Shown one piece after another: positions 34,021-46,720 of a stretch of 64,000 nt of DNA. The first letter of the stretch is position 1; the number at the start of each line of letters is the position of its first letter. Below the pieces are notes generated by a model. It saw only the letters and a list, made by a program, of their open reading frames with translations, had not been told where the DNA came from and did no database searches. A program made the position numbers and the translations under genes. This DNA is from Prorocentrum cordatum (Eukaryota > Sar > Dinophyceae > Prorocentrales > Prorocentraceae): the NCBI GenBank assembly GCA_963575745.1, contig CAUYUJ010014261.1, forward strand, positions 224,189-288,188, given 5' to 3'.

Positions 34021-36809
34021 ACTTAGATGAACTTTGGTTTAAACTGGAGTTAGCTAGATATACATAGTTATAACCTCTACACAATCATGTATAAGCCGCA
34101 CATCACCTCTTATAACATCTTAATAACAGCGACAAACAGTTACACTTGCAACATCGACCTAAACACGTATAGCATCACATACAGCTTATAACATTTGTTT
34201 AACACGAATTACCTTGCTTGTACACGTTTATGGCTTGTGATATAAGTTTGTCTTGCTTGGCTAATTCAAGTTAAGCTCACGTTATGCGAAACACCTCGCC
34301 CAAGTTAAACTTTACCTTGGTTTAAGTTGATTTAACATAGACACTCACTACAGTATGCTAAATGTTGAATTTGCGTTAACACTGGTTAATATGAATTAGA
34401 AACATGCGTTTTCATTGTAGATGTTGCGCCACGTTATGCTTTCATGATCGGGACTTTGTTTTTGTGAGTTTGTTGCGCCGCGTTGTATATGCATGAACAT
34501 ATTGTTGTTTTGTTTGTTTTTTGCACCACGTTGTATATTCATGATATAATATTGTTTTTGAGTTTTTTGCACCAAGTTATAAATGTATGATCAGATGTTA
34601 TTTTTATGTTGTTGTTTTGCACCACGTTGCGGTTTCATGGTCAACGTTTTGTTTCATACATGCATGTGGTTGCATTTTTGTGGTTTGCTTGCACAACGGT
34701 GTACGGTATGTTGTTTTGAGAATGGCTTGTTCTTTTGAGCAACGTTGTAATTTGATGACCAGATTTCCTTCTGATTGCACGTTTTCTTATTTAGATTATG
34801 CGTTATTTGTAGTTTCTTGGTTGGCGTTTCCTAAAATGACGAGGGGGTGAGTGGGGGTGCTGATGAGAAGGAGGAGAGGGCGGAAAGATGATGAGGTGGA
34901 GGAGGGGGAGAAACGGGGAAGGAGGAGGAGGAGGAGGTGCGACCGCCGAGCTGCAGCTCGCGCGCGATCGTTCATCCTCGCACGCGCACACCTTTCGTGC
35001 ACGGAGCTCTGGTACGGATCACATAAGGGAGTGGGCCGGCCCACCAGCCTATGTGACAAAAACAGAAAGCCTGCGCGGCCGGATTTCTGGTATGGTTCAC
35101 ATAGGGGGGGGGCCAGCCCACTCGCCAATGTAACCAGAACCGGAAAACCTCCGCGGCCGGATTTCCGGCATGGCTCACATGGGGGAGTGGGCTGGCCCGC
35201 TCGCTTATGTGACCAGTACAGACAGCCTCCGCAGGAGGATTCCTGGTATGGTTCACATAGGGGAGTAGGCCGGCCCACTCGCCTATGTGAGCAGTACAGA
35301 AAGCCTCCGCGGCTGGATTTCTGATATGTTTCACATATGGGAGTGGGTTCGCCCACTCGCCTATGTAAAACATGCTGAGCCTTCTCGGCCGTGCGGCACT
35401 TATGGATACGGAAGTATACTCTGTTTGGTTTATGTGTGCAAGCGTGTGTTTGTGTGAATGCCTACACTCGCATATACATACAAGTATGCATAGTTGTATG
35501 CGTGTAAGCGCACGTGGATGCATGTGAATGAATATGTGTTTTCGAATGTATGCGTGAATGAATGTGCGAATGTGTGTGCGCACACACTTAGATGTATACG
35601 TCATGTCCGCGTCGTGTCGACCCCGGCGTTGGTTGCCGACACCGCGTGGATCGTTCAACCTTGAACGATCGGCGGTTCCCCCAACGACAGATCGTTCAAC
35701 GTCGAACGATTCTGGGCTGCCGGCGGCGCTCAACGTTGAACGCCGGCGGCGGGGTCGCCGCCGGTCGACACGACGCGAACCTACTGTATGAGTGTTGTGG
35801 TATGGTTACACATATGTGTGCGTGCGCGCGCGGGTTGGCAGACTTTGTCCATGGCAGTGCATGTATGTGTATGTGTGTACTTGAACGGACGGGTCTGCCC
35901 ACGTTTTTACGTACGTATATGTATGTGTGTACATGCATAGAAATACGTTTGTACATATGTGTGTATATGTACACATGTAAGCCGGAGCCTATTATACATC
36001 AGTTTTTGAAGATATGTCAGAAGTACGCGCACTTTGCACCCGCTTTAAATTTAGCTGGGCACGTGGACATCATCATCACCATCATCATCATCGTCGTCGT
36101 CGCCGTCGTCATCGTCATCATCGTCCGCATCGTCACCATCATCATCATCATCAACCGTCAGCTTTGGGTCCCCCCTCGTAGTCGTCGTCTTTGTCCTCCT
36201 CCTCCTCCTCGTCCTCCTCCTCCTCCTCCTCCTCTTAACCGTTCTATATATTCCCGTCCTCCTCCCTCCCTCCTCCTCCTCCTCCTCCTGCTCGACGCCG
36301 CCTCCTCGAAGAAGATCCCTGCTCCTCCTCATCCTCCCTTTCCTCCCCGCTTTCTTCAATCTCCCGCTCCTTCTCTTCCTCCACCTTCTGCTCCTTCCTC
36401 CCCTCTTGTCCCCCTTATCCTCCGCCCCACTTCCCTCCTCGTCCGTCCTGAGCATCCATTCCCGAGCCCGAGCCACTTTGGGGTTCTCGCGGGCCGTCTC
36501 GGATCCTCAGGGGTCGCGTTGCCGCCACCCCCGGCCACCCCCTCCCAGGAGCCCGCGGGGGAGGGGGTTTCCGTCCCAGCCGGTTCTACTGACGGTCCCA
36601 AGGCCCTGTAAGGAGCCTTCGGAATCCGAAAGCGGCTGAAAACCTCCCGTCATGATTTTCGTTCGCGGCGCGGCGAGGTGCTCTTCCTTCCAAGTCGTTT
36701 TTGGGTCACGGCCCTGGGGCCCTCTGAGGGCCCCCGGAGGCCGAAAACGGCCGAACCTCTTGTTCGCGGTGCGACGAGGCCTCGTCGCCCCGCTGGCCCG
36801 CTCGACGCG

Positions 36810-36873
<64 letters not shown>

Positions 36874-37340
36874 CGACGACGCCCGAGCGTCGTGCCACCC
36901 CCAGAGGGCGACACGACGCTCGGGCGCTCGGCCCGCACGGAGGGTTGCCGCGGGGGCAATGCGGTGCCGGGGCACCGCGAGCCAACGGGCGGGGAAGACA
37001 GCGGGCATCGAGGTTCGAGGAAGCTTTCGGCCCTGGGACGGTCGCAAAATCGATCCGGGACCAAAACATTGCGTCGGAGGCACCCCGGGGAGGTTCTGGG
37101 GACCGATTTTGCGCGGATTTCGTTGATTTTGAAAACGGGATGCACGCCGAGGTTCGAAGTTCGACTCTCGCGGATCGAGGTTCGAGGCTTCCTGGCCCTG
37201 GGCCCCCCCTCGTCGCCGCGGTCGGACGCGGCTCGAAAAACTTTTGCACTTGGACCCCGAAAGGGTCCGGGGACCCATTTTGAGGCTGGGGCCCGCAGGC
37301 CCTGGCGGCGGCGGGAAAGGCGGCGGCGGGCGGGGTACGG

Positions 37341-37436
<96 letters not shown>

Positions 37437-37635
37437 CAGCGGCGGCGGGCGGCGACGACGGCAGCGAGGGCGACGATGGTGGCGGCGACGGCGACGACGA
37501 CGGCGGCGGCGGCGACTGCGGCACCGACTGCGACGACGACGACGGCGGCGACGGCGGCAGCGGGCACGGCGACGGCGACGGCGACGTGGATGGCAGCGGC
37601 GACGGCTACGACGACGACGCCGTCGACGACGACGA

Positions 37636-37794
<159 letters not shown>

Positions 37795-37804
37795 CCGACG
37801 CCGA

Positions 37805-37867
<63 letters not shown>

Positions 37868-37883
37868 CGACGCCGACGCCGAC

Positions 37884-37938
<55 letters not shown>

Positions 37939-37971
37939 CCGCCGACGCGACGACGACGCCGACGCCGACGC

Positions 37972-38035
<64 letters not shown>

Positions 38036-38036
38036 T

Positions 38037-38082
<46 letters not shown>

Positions 38083-38366
38083 ATGGGGATTACCAGCTCC
38101 CGTATGCACCTATGGGGGATTCGGAGCTCTCGACGCACGCCCCGCCGAGGCTACGGGCACGACGTGGCCCGGCCTGCAAAAGATTGCAAACGGACACCAG
38201 TGCCAGCGATCATCGATTCAGGAGATTGTTCCTCGACTTCGGTTTCTGGAGGCCGGCTTCGGACTCAGGGGCCCCCAGAAGTCGATCCCCGACGGGAAAC
38301 TGATCCGAATGCACCCTGGCAAGGGTCTGGGGACCGATTTTGAACCGATTTGGGACCGGCAGTCGT

Positions 38367-38407
<41 letters not shown>

Positions 38408-38640
38408 TCGTCGACCAGGAGGGGATGGCGAACCCCCCAATTCGGGGTGGCCCCGCTGACGGGCGCTGGCGCCCAAAGCCAGTGGACCTCGAAACAGCAT
38501 CTCACCATGCTCTCCCACCAGTGGACCTCCTCCCCTTCCATGCTCTTCCTGATCACCCTCCCCTCTTCCCCCGATGACGACGATGATGACGATGAGGAAG
38601 GTGGTGGTACTGATGCTGACGAGCTCATCATGATCATCAC

Positions 38641-38671
<31 letters not shown>

Positions 38672-38866
38672 TTCATCACCAACACCAACGCTACCATCAC
38701 CATCCACACCATCGTCACAATCATCCTCCTCCACCTCCTCATCATCATCAATGCCATCACCATCGTCATTATCATCACCACCATCATCAGGATCCATCGC
38801 CGCAGGGGCCCGATTTCCAAAGCCCCGTTGGCAGGAACAGAAGCCCCGTTGGCAGGAACAGACGTT

Positions 38867-38870
38867 AAAA
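38867..38870. repeat. Target-site duplication AAAA, right copy
   Basis: AAAA directly after CAGACGTT, the right terminus of the foldback element. It pairs with 28561-28564. Confidence 0.6.
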
Positions 38871-39150
38871 GGCATACCACGCTTCTTTTCTCATTCTTCG
38901 TCCTGTATACAGATACGATCAACACGACCTCGTGCTGCTCCACTATCTGGGCGATGCTTTCCAAAATCAACTCTCCACAACCTGCCCCAGATGCCAACAC
39001 GTTGGCCGGCTTCTCCTGCGAGCTCCACGGCACCAGGGTCAAGAAGCCAAATGCCGGCGTGCTTGGTGCGACGCTGATGAGATATGCTTCCACGACCCTC
39101 TGGATCGCACTGAGTCCCACCAGCCCTCTGGGCGTAGGTGGTCTAGAGCA
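38867..39150 (-). CDS. Pseudokinase, 5' part separated by the foldback element
   Basis: The minus-strand frame runs from about 39150 to 38867: [20 protein letters not shown], then [17 protein letters not shown], then [20 protein letters not shown], ending [10 protein letters not shown] at the element border. Removing 38866-28565 and one AAAA joins CLL directly to DYLRVMHPDAA of the kinase part, in frame and with no stop. The segment belongs to the N-terminal, non-kinase part. Upstream (beyond about 39150) the frame enters Pro/Gly-rich low-complexity sequence, so the true 5' exon border is not known. As it stands the gene is split by 10.3 kb, so it is either disrupted or would need the element to be spliced out. 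Confidence 0.65.
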
Positions 39151-39239
39151 GATCCTCTTCCACCCCTCCCTCTTCCCCCTTGGGGAGGGGTTTACCCCTC
39201 CCCCTACCCCCTCCCCTGGACCTGGACGGGGGGGGCCGC

Positions 39240-39960
39240 GGGTAGTTAGAGCGTCCAAGATGGCCCAAGACGGCTCCAAGAGCGCCTCAGAGAACCCAAG
39301 ATGAGCTCCAAGATGGCTCAAGATAGCGCAAGATCGCTCACGATGGCTCCTAAGATGGTTCCAAGAAGCCCAAAGACGGCCCCAAGATAACTCCAAGTGG
39401 CCAAACAGCTCCCCAAGGAGGCCCCGAAGAGGCCAAAATCGTCCCAAAACCTAAGGAAAATCAATGATTTTTGCTTTCTCGCCTTTTCGCTTCCGATGGC
39501 CATCCGAGGCCTGGAGATGGCTCCAAGATGGCCCAAGAGGGCCCCAAGAGAGCCCCAAAAGAGCCCCAAGACGGCCCCAAGAGCGCCCAAGAGCACTCCA
39601 AGAGCGTTCCAAGAGGGGTCCAAGAGGCGATTTTAGGGGCTTCCGAGGGGGGACGCTAATTAAACCCCCCCTCTTGTTTGATCGACTCCCTCCAAGATGG
39701 CCCCAAAAGCGCCCCGAAGGCTCCCCAGAGCGCCTCAAGAGGGTCCCAAGAGGCGCCCAAGATGCCCCAAGGCGCCCAAAAAGCCCTCCAAGAGGCCCTC
39801 AAAAGACCCCCAAGAAGCTCCTTCCCCTCCTCCTCCTCCTCCTCCGATTCTTCCTCCTTCTCCGTCCTCCTCCTCCTCCTCCTCCTCCTCCTCTTCCCCC
39901 TCCTCCTCCTCCTCCTCCTCCGACGACGACGACGACGACGACGACTCCTCTTCCATCCTC
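39240..39960. repeat. CCAAGA-type minisatellite followed by CCT and GAC tracts
   Basis: 39250-39800 is made of CCAAGA(T/G)GGC(C/T) units. 39822-39922 is CCT-rich, then seven GAC units run to 39945. No gene. Confidence 0.8.
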
Positions 39961-40326
39961 CCCCTCTCGGGGTCTGTGACAGCTTCCCCCGCCCTTTGTT
40001 ATTCTGCATGCTCCCCGACTTCCCTGATCACCTCAACTCCCCTGAGCATCGTTTCTGGATGGGCTGGTGGGGATACGCGAAGCGTCAACAATTTTGCCAT
40101 GATGTATAGGCAATGCGACTGGCAATCAAGACGCTTGTTGAAGCGGTGACTCCAGCCAAATTGCTTCTGCCAGCAGGGTTGCGGAGGGGGACGGAGGGAG
40201 GGGGATCAGGAATGATGGAAGAGTCGATGGTGCGGGTTCATGGTGTAAACATCGCAGCAAATTGCAGATAACCCCAACCTCGCGATAGCAAGCCCTGCCA
40301 TATAGGTAGGAAATGTAAACATAGGA

Positions 40327-40530
40327 TCAACACCATGAACTGATAATAACCTCGGGGGCGTGGGGGGGAAGTCCCTGACGAGACATGCAAATACAGTATC
40401 GCATGAACGGCTCCGGGACCAAATGATGCAATGGATGGAGCCTGCAATTCGGCATCATGTGCAATCCACGGGTACATAAAACAAATAAGAGAGAACTCGC
40501 GACGAGCACGAATACACCTACAGCTGACAT
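40327..40530 (-). CDS. Very tentative short ORF with signal-peptide-like start
   Basis: The minus-strand ORF of 67 codons starts MSAVGVFVLVASSLLFVLC, a hydrophobic leader, then has four more Cys-containing segments (for example MRYCICMSRQ). It could be a first exon of a secreted protein or chance. No homology is recognised, and the flanking region 39960-40540 otherwise shows no gene. Confidence 0.15.
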   Translation of the reverse strand: MSAVGVFVLVASSLLFVLCTRGLHMMPNCRLHPLHHLVPEPFMRYCICMSRQGLPPHAPEVIISSWC

Positions 40531-40539
40531 GGAGATTTG

Positions 40540-41670
40540 GTCCGAATGGTGGACTGGACGCTACAAAAACACACTAGGCGATAAACGCTACATAGATAGT
40601 CAACGTACTGTGTTTGAGAAGTGTGTCAAAAATTGCGTAGACAGCACACGTAGTGGTGGTGCTAACAACGCACTGTATGTGCATAGCCTTGTGTGTTACG
40701 TAGGTGTGGCTGATTTCACGTTGTGCACCCGCACATGATTCATGTAGTGCTCGTTCGTAGTGGCTTCAACGTCGTGTTCTCACGTAGCGTATGTGATTAC
40801 GTAGCCTAGTCGCTCAAACGACTTAGGTCATGCACCCACGTATTGCTGCAATTACCAAACGTATCCCCCGTATTGTACGTAGGCAATGCATGCGCGTAGA
40901 ACTTTACGTGCTGCGTGTACGTAAGGTTGGTTCACCGTCTCTTTTACGTAAAACACGTACGCAGTGTTTCCCCGCCGTGTTTGTTACGCAGTGTCCTACG
41001 AAATGCATTGACGTAGCGAACTGACGTAATGATGTTTCCACCCCCGTACGATTTACGTATTGTCGTCATGCCTTGTATTTCCGCAGCCCCCTTACGTAGC
41101 GCGCTCGCAGCAGAGCCCCAGGTCCCAGGAGCAGCCCAGGCGGATCCTAGAAGCATCCCGGACGCGTAGTGTACGCACGCAGTGGATTGACATAGTTTTG
41201 CTTTACTGTGTTTTACGTAGTGCATTGACGTAGTGAACTCACGTGGTGTCTATCTACCCCCCCTGGCCACTTACGCAGTCGATTCACGTAAGAGTATTGG
41301 TGTAGCGTCTTCACGTAGCGCGTTCGCAGTAGCGCCCCGGAAGCATCCCAGGCGCATCCCAGGAGCGTAATGAATGTACGTAGAGATTGCACGTGCTGTG
41401 TCCACGTGATGTTTTACGTATGGCATTCATTGACGCTGTGAACTGTGTAGTGCCGATTCCACCTAAGAGAATGATGTACGCAAGTAGTGGTTGTACGTAG
41501 TATTGTTACGTCGTGTTTTACGTCAGGTTCTACATTGCGCACCGACGTCGTGAACTCAACAAGTGTTCATTCCACATCCCCTAGCGATTTACTGAGTGCT
41601 TTCACGTAATGGTACTTGCGCACGGTCCTCACAGAGCGCGCTCGCATAAGCGCCCCAGAATCATCCCGTG
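40540..41670. repeat. ACGTA-rich degenerate repeat field
   Basis: Dozens of TACGTA/ACGTAG/TTACGT motifs spaced about 15-40 bp apart, in phrases such as ACGTAGTGCATTGACGTAG and TTTTACGTA. Longer phrases recur (GCGCTCGCAGCAG.GCCCC near 41102, 41325 and 41640, each followed by CATCCC). No gene seen. Confidence 0.7.
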
Positions 41671-41704
41671 AGGGGGATCAGCAATAATTATTCTTCAGAC
41701 ATGA

Positions 41705-41840
41705 GAGTTCAACAACAACAACAACAACAACAGCAACAACAACACCCACCATCACCACCACCACAAAAACAACAACCACATCAACATCAACAACAGCAGC
41801 AACAACATAGACAACAACAGCAACACCAACATAGACAAAT
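41705..41840. repeat. (CAA)n/(CAG)n microsatellite
   Basis: CAACAA/CAGCAA run with CAC interruptions, poly-Gln in one plus-strand frame. 41840-42060 shows no gene. Confidence 0.85.
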
Positions 41841-42059
41841 GTGCAAGATTGCGTTGGGGCTTCGCACCATGCACGTTGGTCCTTGCGGCTTGGCATGCAA
41901 ACAATAGGGCAACAAGGTAAAACGGAACATTTAGCGATACATCGTTGTTGCCTTTTCGGCATCGCCGTTGTGATAATGTTTGTCGTCATAATTCCCTCTT
42001 GCTTCCTCTTCCTCTTCCTCTTCCAAATTCTCGCCCTACCCTGAGAATTCGTCCCCATC

Positions 42060-42745
42060 CTCAGCTCTGTTTGTGGAGGCTCATCCTAGGAGCCTCTCAG
42101 GGGCCTCACGAAACTTGTTAAGGGCTTGTTGAGGCCTTCTGGAAGCTTCTTGAGTTCCTTCTGGGGGCCTCCGGGGGACTCCCTGGGCCACCCTGCTTCC
42201 AACCCCGGTCTCCCTGAACGACCAGGTCACGATTTGGAATGATTCGGGGGTCATCGTGGGGTGATCTTGGGCCATCATGAATCATGGGGCGATCTTCGGG
42301 TCATCTTGGGGCCATGTTGGGGGCTGTCTTGGGGCTCCTCTTGCGCTGCCTGGATGCCCTCTTGGTTGAACTTGAGGCGATTCTCTGGCCTCCTGGGCGG
42401 TCTCGGACGCCCGGAAGACCGACGAGCAGAGCACTCCCCAAAGCATGCCGACGCCATGGGGAAGTTTTGTTTGGGCGTTTCGAAGGCTTCTTGGGGGCCC
42501 TCCTTTGGGTCGTCTTTTGGCCTCTGGGGCAGCCCCCGCGCAGCCCTGCGCGCGTGGCCGACCCCGAGAAGGAGGAGGAGGAGGAGGAGGAGGAGGAGGA
42601 GGAGGAGGAAGGAGGAGGGAGGGGGCGGAGGGGGAGGAGGAGGAGGAGGAGGGAAGGAGGGGAGGAGGGGGAGGAGGAGGAGGAGGAGGAGGAGGAGGAG
42701 GAGGAGGAGGAGGAGGAGGAGGAGGAGGAGGCGCGCGAGGAGCAG
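42060..42745. repeat. TCTTGGGG-type minisatellite and long (GGA)n tract
   Basis: 42100-42530 has CTTGGGG(G/C)C-type units. 42570-42735 is a nearly pure GGA tract. Confidence 0.8.
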
Positions 42746-42904
42746 GGAGGAGGAGGCGCGCGGCGGGGGGCGGGGCCTCCCGGCACGCCCCGCCCGGCGG
42801 CGCGCCGTGTGGGCGCCCGCGGGGGCCGAGCGGCTGTCCCCCCGACCGACTGGCGCCTCCTGTGGGCTCTTGGGAGGAGGCCTCCTGCGCGGTCGTCGGG
42901 GCGT

Positions 42905-43290
42905 CTTGGGAGCCTCCTCGGGCCCTCGTCGGTGCGTCTGGGGCCGCCGCTTGGGGCGCCTCTTGGGGCCTTCTTGGGGATCATGCGCGGTCGTCGGGGC
43001 GTCTTGGTTGACAGGCGAGGAGCGGTATAAGATAAACTTTTTCGCCGTCGGGGGCACCTGCCCCTGGGCGGCTGGAAAAAATCATACCCCTACGGTGGCA
43101 CCGTAGGGGTACAAACTTTCCAGCCGCCCAGGGGCAGGTGTCCCCGACGGCGAAAAGTTTATCTTATACAGTTCTTCGCTCGCTGACTTAGGAGCCTCCT
43201 CGGGCCCTCGTCGGTGCGCCTGGGGCCCCCTTCGGGCCGCCTGGGGCGCCTCTCGGGGGCCTTCTTGGGGATCCTGCGCAATCATAGATG
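42905..43290. repeat. 281-bp direct repeat flanking a 145-bp hairpin
   Basis: GAGCCTCCTCGGGCCCTCGT through CTTCTTGGGGATC occurs at about 42909-42983 and again at 43191-43274. Between them lies the 145-bp palindrome, suggesting insertion followed by, or accompanied by, local duplication. Confidence 0.6.
43025..43169. repeat. 145-bp near-perfect palindrome (MITE-like hairpin)
   Basis: GTATAAGATAAACTTTTTCG at the left end is matched by CGAAAAGTTTATCTTATAC at the right. Inside, CGCCGTCGGGG-CACCTGCCCCTGGGCGGCTGG pairs with its complement, and the tip is TACCCCTACGGTG-G-CACCGTAGGGGTA centred at 43098. Only a few mismatches and indels. No ORF of note. Confidence 0.85.
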
Positions 43291-44620
43291 TTCCTTGTTG
43301 TTGTTGTTGTTCGGAAAATCCTGGCGTATCTTGGGCGGTATGGGGTGTCTCTTGTGAGCCACGGGGCACACCATTGGGCGCTGTGGGCGGCCTCGAGGGC
43401 CGACGGAAAGCCGCCTTGGACTGTCTTGGGGGCGCCTGGAGAGCCGTCTTGGGCCGCTTGGGGCACTCTTGGGCTCTTGGGGGCGTCCTTGGCCGTCCCG
43501 AGGCCTTACTGCGGCGTGCCAGGAGCCCTTGGAGGGCGGTACCGTGCATCGTCTGGAGATGTCCCGAAGGTGGGGGTCGGGGCCTGCATGGGGGGGCGGC
43601 GTATACATTATGTATATACGTGTGTATATATATATATACATATACACACATACATACATACATACCATCGCGCGCGCTTCGCGCGCACTTAGGTTCTAGC
43701 TGGTCGAGTGCTGACCGCATTGAGACAACAAGGCGGTCATTAGTAATGAAGTCAACATTCTCTGTTTCCTCCCGCCTCTTCCTCATGCCTCCTCCTCCGC
43801 TCTCATCGACCGGTCGACTGGTGATCTGTCGCCAAGCTTCTTGGGGACCTCTTGACCCCTCCTGGGGGTCTCCTGGCCTTCGGCCCATCCCGCCACCGTG
43901 CCTGGGTTGTGGGTTAGAGGCCCCTTGGAAGTTCGTTTGGGATTCGTGGGAGGCTTCCTGGGGGCCACTTGAAGGCAATTTTGGAAGCCTCTTGGGGGCC
44001 GTTTGGGGTGCTCGCGGGGCGTCTTTTTGACCCCTTTGGGGCCTCGTGGGCCCTGGGGCCTCTCGGGCTCTGTTGGGGGCCTCTTGGGGCCTCCTGGAAG
44101 CCTCTGGGGGCGGAAGGCTCGAATGGTCGGTTCGTGTTCCCCCTCTTGGGCCCCTCTTGGGGCCGTCTTGGGGCCCTCTTGGGCGATCTTGGGCGTCTCG
44201 TGGGCCGTCTTGGGGCGCTCGTGCGCTCGTGGGCCGCCTTGGGGCTCTCTTGCGCCGTCGTGGCGCCCTCTTTGGGTGTATCTTAGGCCGTGTTGAGCTG
44301 ATTTCTGGGGCCTCGTGGGCTGTCTTGGACTGTCTGAAGCACGAACGAGCGAGAACACGAAACAATTTCAAACACCATAGATAAACCTACTTGTTTCGCC
44401 TCCTGAGTGCCTCGTGGGAGTCCTGTTGAGAATATATTGTCCGTCTTGAAGCCCTCTTTGGCTGTCTTCAAGCCATCCATGGTGGACCAATTTTGAAACG
44501 CTTTTGTGCGGTCTTGGGCTCTCTTGGAGCGCTCTTGGGCCATCTTGGGCGCTTTCTTGGACGTCTCTCGGCCATCTTGACGATTTTTTGCGCCCCCCGC
44601 CGGGCCCGAAACGGCCGGAA
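43190..44620. repeat. TCTTGGGGCC-type minisatellite field
   Basis: Degenerate units of CTTGGGGCC(T/G)(C/T)(C/T)TTGG fill most of the interval, with a (TTG)n at 43290-43312 and the inverted tail GGCCCATCCCGCCACCGTGCC at about 43885. Open frames on both strands are long only because the unit lacks stops. Confidence 0.8.
43610..43700. repeat. (TA)n plus CGCGCG hairpin, copy 2
   Basis: TATATATATATACATATACACACATACATAC, then CGCGCGCGC-TTC-GCGCGC and GGTTCTAG ending at 43699. The left arm of the outer stem (CTAGAACC) has been replaced. Confidence 0.7.
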
Positions 44621-44649
44621 GATACATCAGTGCACTTCGGAGGGCCTGG

Positions 44650-44722
44650 GACCCCGTACCCATTTTTTACACATATATATATATATATGTATAAATGTAT
44701 ATATGTATATATACTATCTATC

Positions 44723-44753
<31 letters not shown>

Positions 44754-44797
44754 TATATAATAGAACCAACGCGCGCGCTTCGCGCGCGCTCAGGTTC
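44650..44797. repeat. (TA)n plus CGCGCG hairpin, copy 3
   Basis: A long AT/TA run at 44675-44760, then TAGAACCAACGCGCGCGC-TTC-GCGCGCGCTCAGGTTC to 44797. Same order and polarity as the other two copies. Confidence 0.75.
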
Positions 44798-44829
44798 AAC
44801 CTCAGACCCGGGCAACGCCTGAATGTCGG

Positions 44830-44960
44830 ATTGTCCTCCTCCTTCCTCCTCCTCCTTCCTCCTCCTCCTCCTCCTCCTCCTCCTCCTCCTCCTCCCCCTC
44901 CTCCTCCTCCTCCTCCACCTCCTCCTCCTCCTCCTCCTCCTCCTCCTCCTCCTCCTCCTT
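44830..44960. repeat. (CCT)n tract
   Basis: Nearly pure CCT/TCC from 44832 to 44958. Confidence 0.95.
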
Positions 44961-45049
44961 TGCTAGCCAGACTGCAACAGGTCGAACGGCTGACCCAGAA
45001 CATTCCGCAAGAGGGGACTCCCGTGGCAACGCCTGCTTGAGGCACCGCG

Positions 45050-46720
45050 AGGGACGGACCCTGGTCGACCCTCTTGGAGCGCGCCCTGGGGCTCTCTTGG
45101 GGCCGCTTTGGGGGGCCCATTGGGGGGCTGTTTCGGGGCCTCTTTGGGTGCTTTTTCGGGTCTCTTGGGGGCCTCTTGGTGCTTCTTGGGCGCTTTTTGG
45201 AGCCTCTTGGGGTCTCCTGGGGGCCTCTTGGGGCAAAAGGAGCGCATCTCCGGCTCCTCGTCCCCGTCTTCGGCGCCCCCTCGGGGCGTTCTTGGGCGCT
45301 TCGGGCGCCTCGGGGGCCGTCTTGGCCACCTCGTGGGCAGTCTTGGATGGAGTCCTCTTGGGGGCATCCTCGACCGGCTTGGGTGCCTTTTGGGCCGTCT
45401 TGGACACAGTGGAAGCCCAAAAGGCGAACACGCCCAAAATATCAGTTTCCCTTCGGGAAATCTACGATTTTTGCTTATTAGGGCTCTCTCGGGGTGCCCC
45501 TTGGGGCGTCTTCGGGGCCTCTTTTGGTGTTTTTGCGAATTTCTTGGGGTCTCCTGGAGCCATACAATAACAACTTGCGTGGAACCCCTCTCGGGCCCAT
45601 CTTGGGGCTCTCTTGGGCCGCCTTTGGAGCCTCTTGGGGCGTCCTGGGTCTCTCGTGGGGGCTTCTTGGAGCTCTCTTGGCGCCTCCTGGAGCCTCTTGG
45701 GGCCGAAAGCTCGGAATTCTACAGTGGCTTTCTCCCTCTGGGACCCCTCTCGGGCACGCCTTGGGGCTCTCTTAGGCCATTTTGGAATCCAATTTTGCCG
45801 TCCTTGGCGCCTCGTGAACCGTCTTGGAACTCTCTTGGGGGCCACCTAGGCTGTTTTGGGAGCCTCTTCGGACGTGTTGGACGCGGTGAAAACCCAACAG
45901 GCGACCATGCGAAAAGTATACGTTTCCCATGGGAATGGGAGCATTTTTGTTTCTTGGACCTCTCTTGGGGTGCCTCTCGGAACGTCTTGGGCTGATTTTG
46001 GAAGCCTTTTGGCGCCTCTGGGCGGCGTTTTGGCGCCTCCTGGGATGTGTTTAGCCGGAAGCTCGGAATTCGAGAGTGGCTTTCTCCTTCTGGGACCCCT
46101 CTCGAAGTCGTCTTGGGGTTCCTTTGGGCCGTCTTGGGGCCGTCCTGAGCCACTCGTGCGCAGCCTTGGAGCGCTCCCAGAGGCCTCCTAGGCCGTCTTG
46201 GAGGCCTCTTGGGCCGTCCTGGACGCCGTGAAAGCCCAAGATGCGAACATGCGAAACATATACGTTTTCCCATAGGAATGACACGATTTGTGCTTCTCGG
46301 ACCTCTCTTGGGGTGCCTCTCGGAACGTCTTGGAGTGCTTTGGGGAGCCTTGTGGCGCCTCTTGGCGGCATTTTGGCGCCTCCTGGAGCTGCTTGGGCCG
46401 GAAGCTCGGAATTCGAGGTTGGCTTTCTCCGTCTGGGACCCCTCTCGAACTCGTCTTGGGGCTCTCTTGGGCCGTCTTGGGGCTGTCCTGAGCCACTCGT
46501 GCGCAGCCTTGGAACGCTCCTGGAGGCCTCCTAGGCCGTCTTGGAGGCCTCTTGGGCCGTCTTGGACGCGGCGAAAGCCCAATATGCGAACATGCGAAAA
46601 ATATACGTTTTCCCATAGGAATGACACGATGTTTGTTCCTTGGGCCTCTCTTGGGCTGCCTCTCGGAGCGTCTTGGAGGCTTCTGAGACCGTCTTGGTGT
46701 CATGACAAGCGTCTTGGAAG
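45050..46720. repeat. TCTTGG minisatellite organised as a 340-bp higher-order tandem repeat
   Basis: The anchor GCGAA-CATGCGAAA followed by ATATACGTTTTCCCATAGGAATG recurs at about 45905, 46245 and 46585 (340-bp spacing), with a diverged one near 45425. Each unit also carries GGAAGCTCGGAATTC (45708, 46048 and 46398) and GACCCCTCTCG. No gene. Confidence 0.8.

Noticed and set aside
38911-39150. Plus-strand exon with [10 protein letters not shown] and [13 protein letters not shown], looking like a zinc finger
   Set aside because: The minus strand of the same interval joins in frame to the pseudokinase after removing the foldback, which is stronger evidence; the plus-strand reading is then a shadow.
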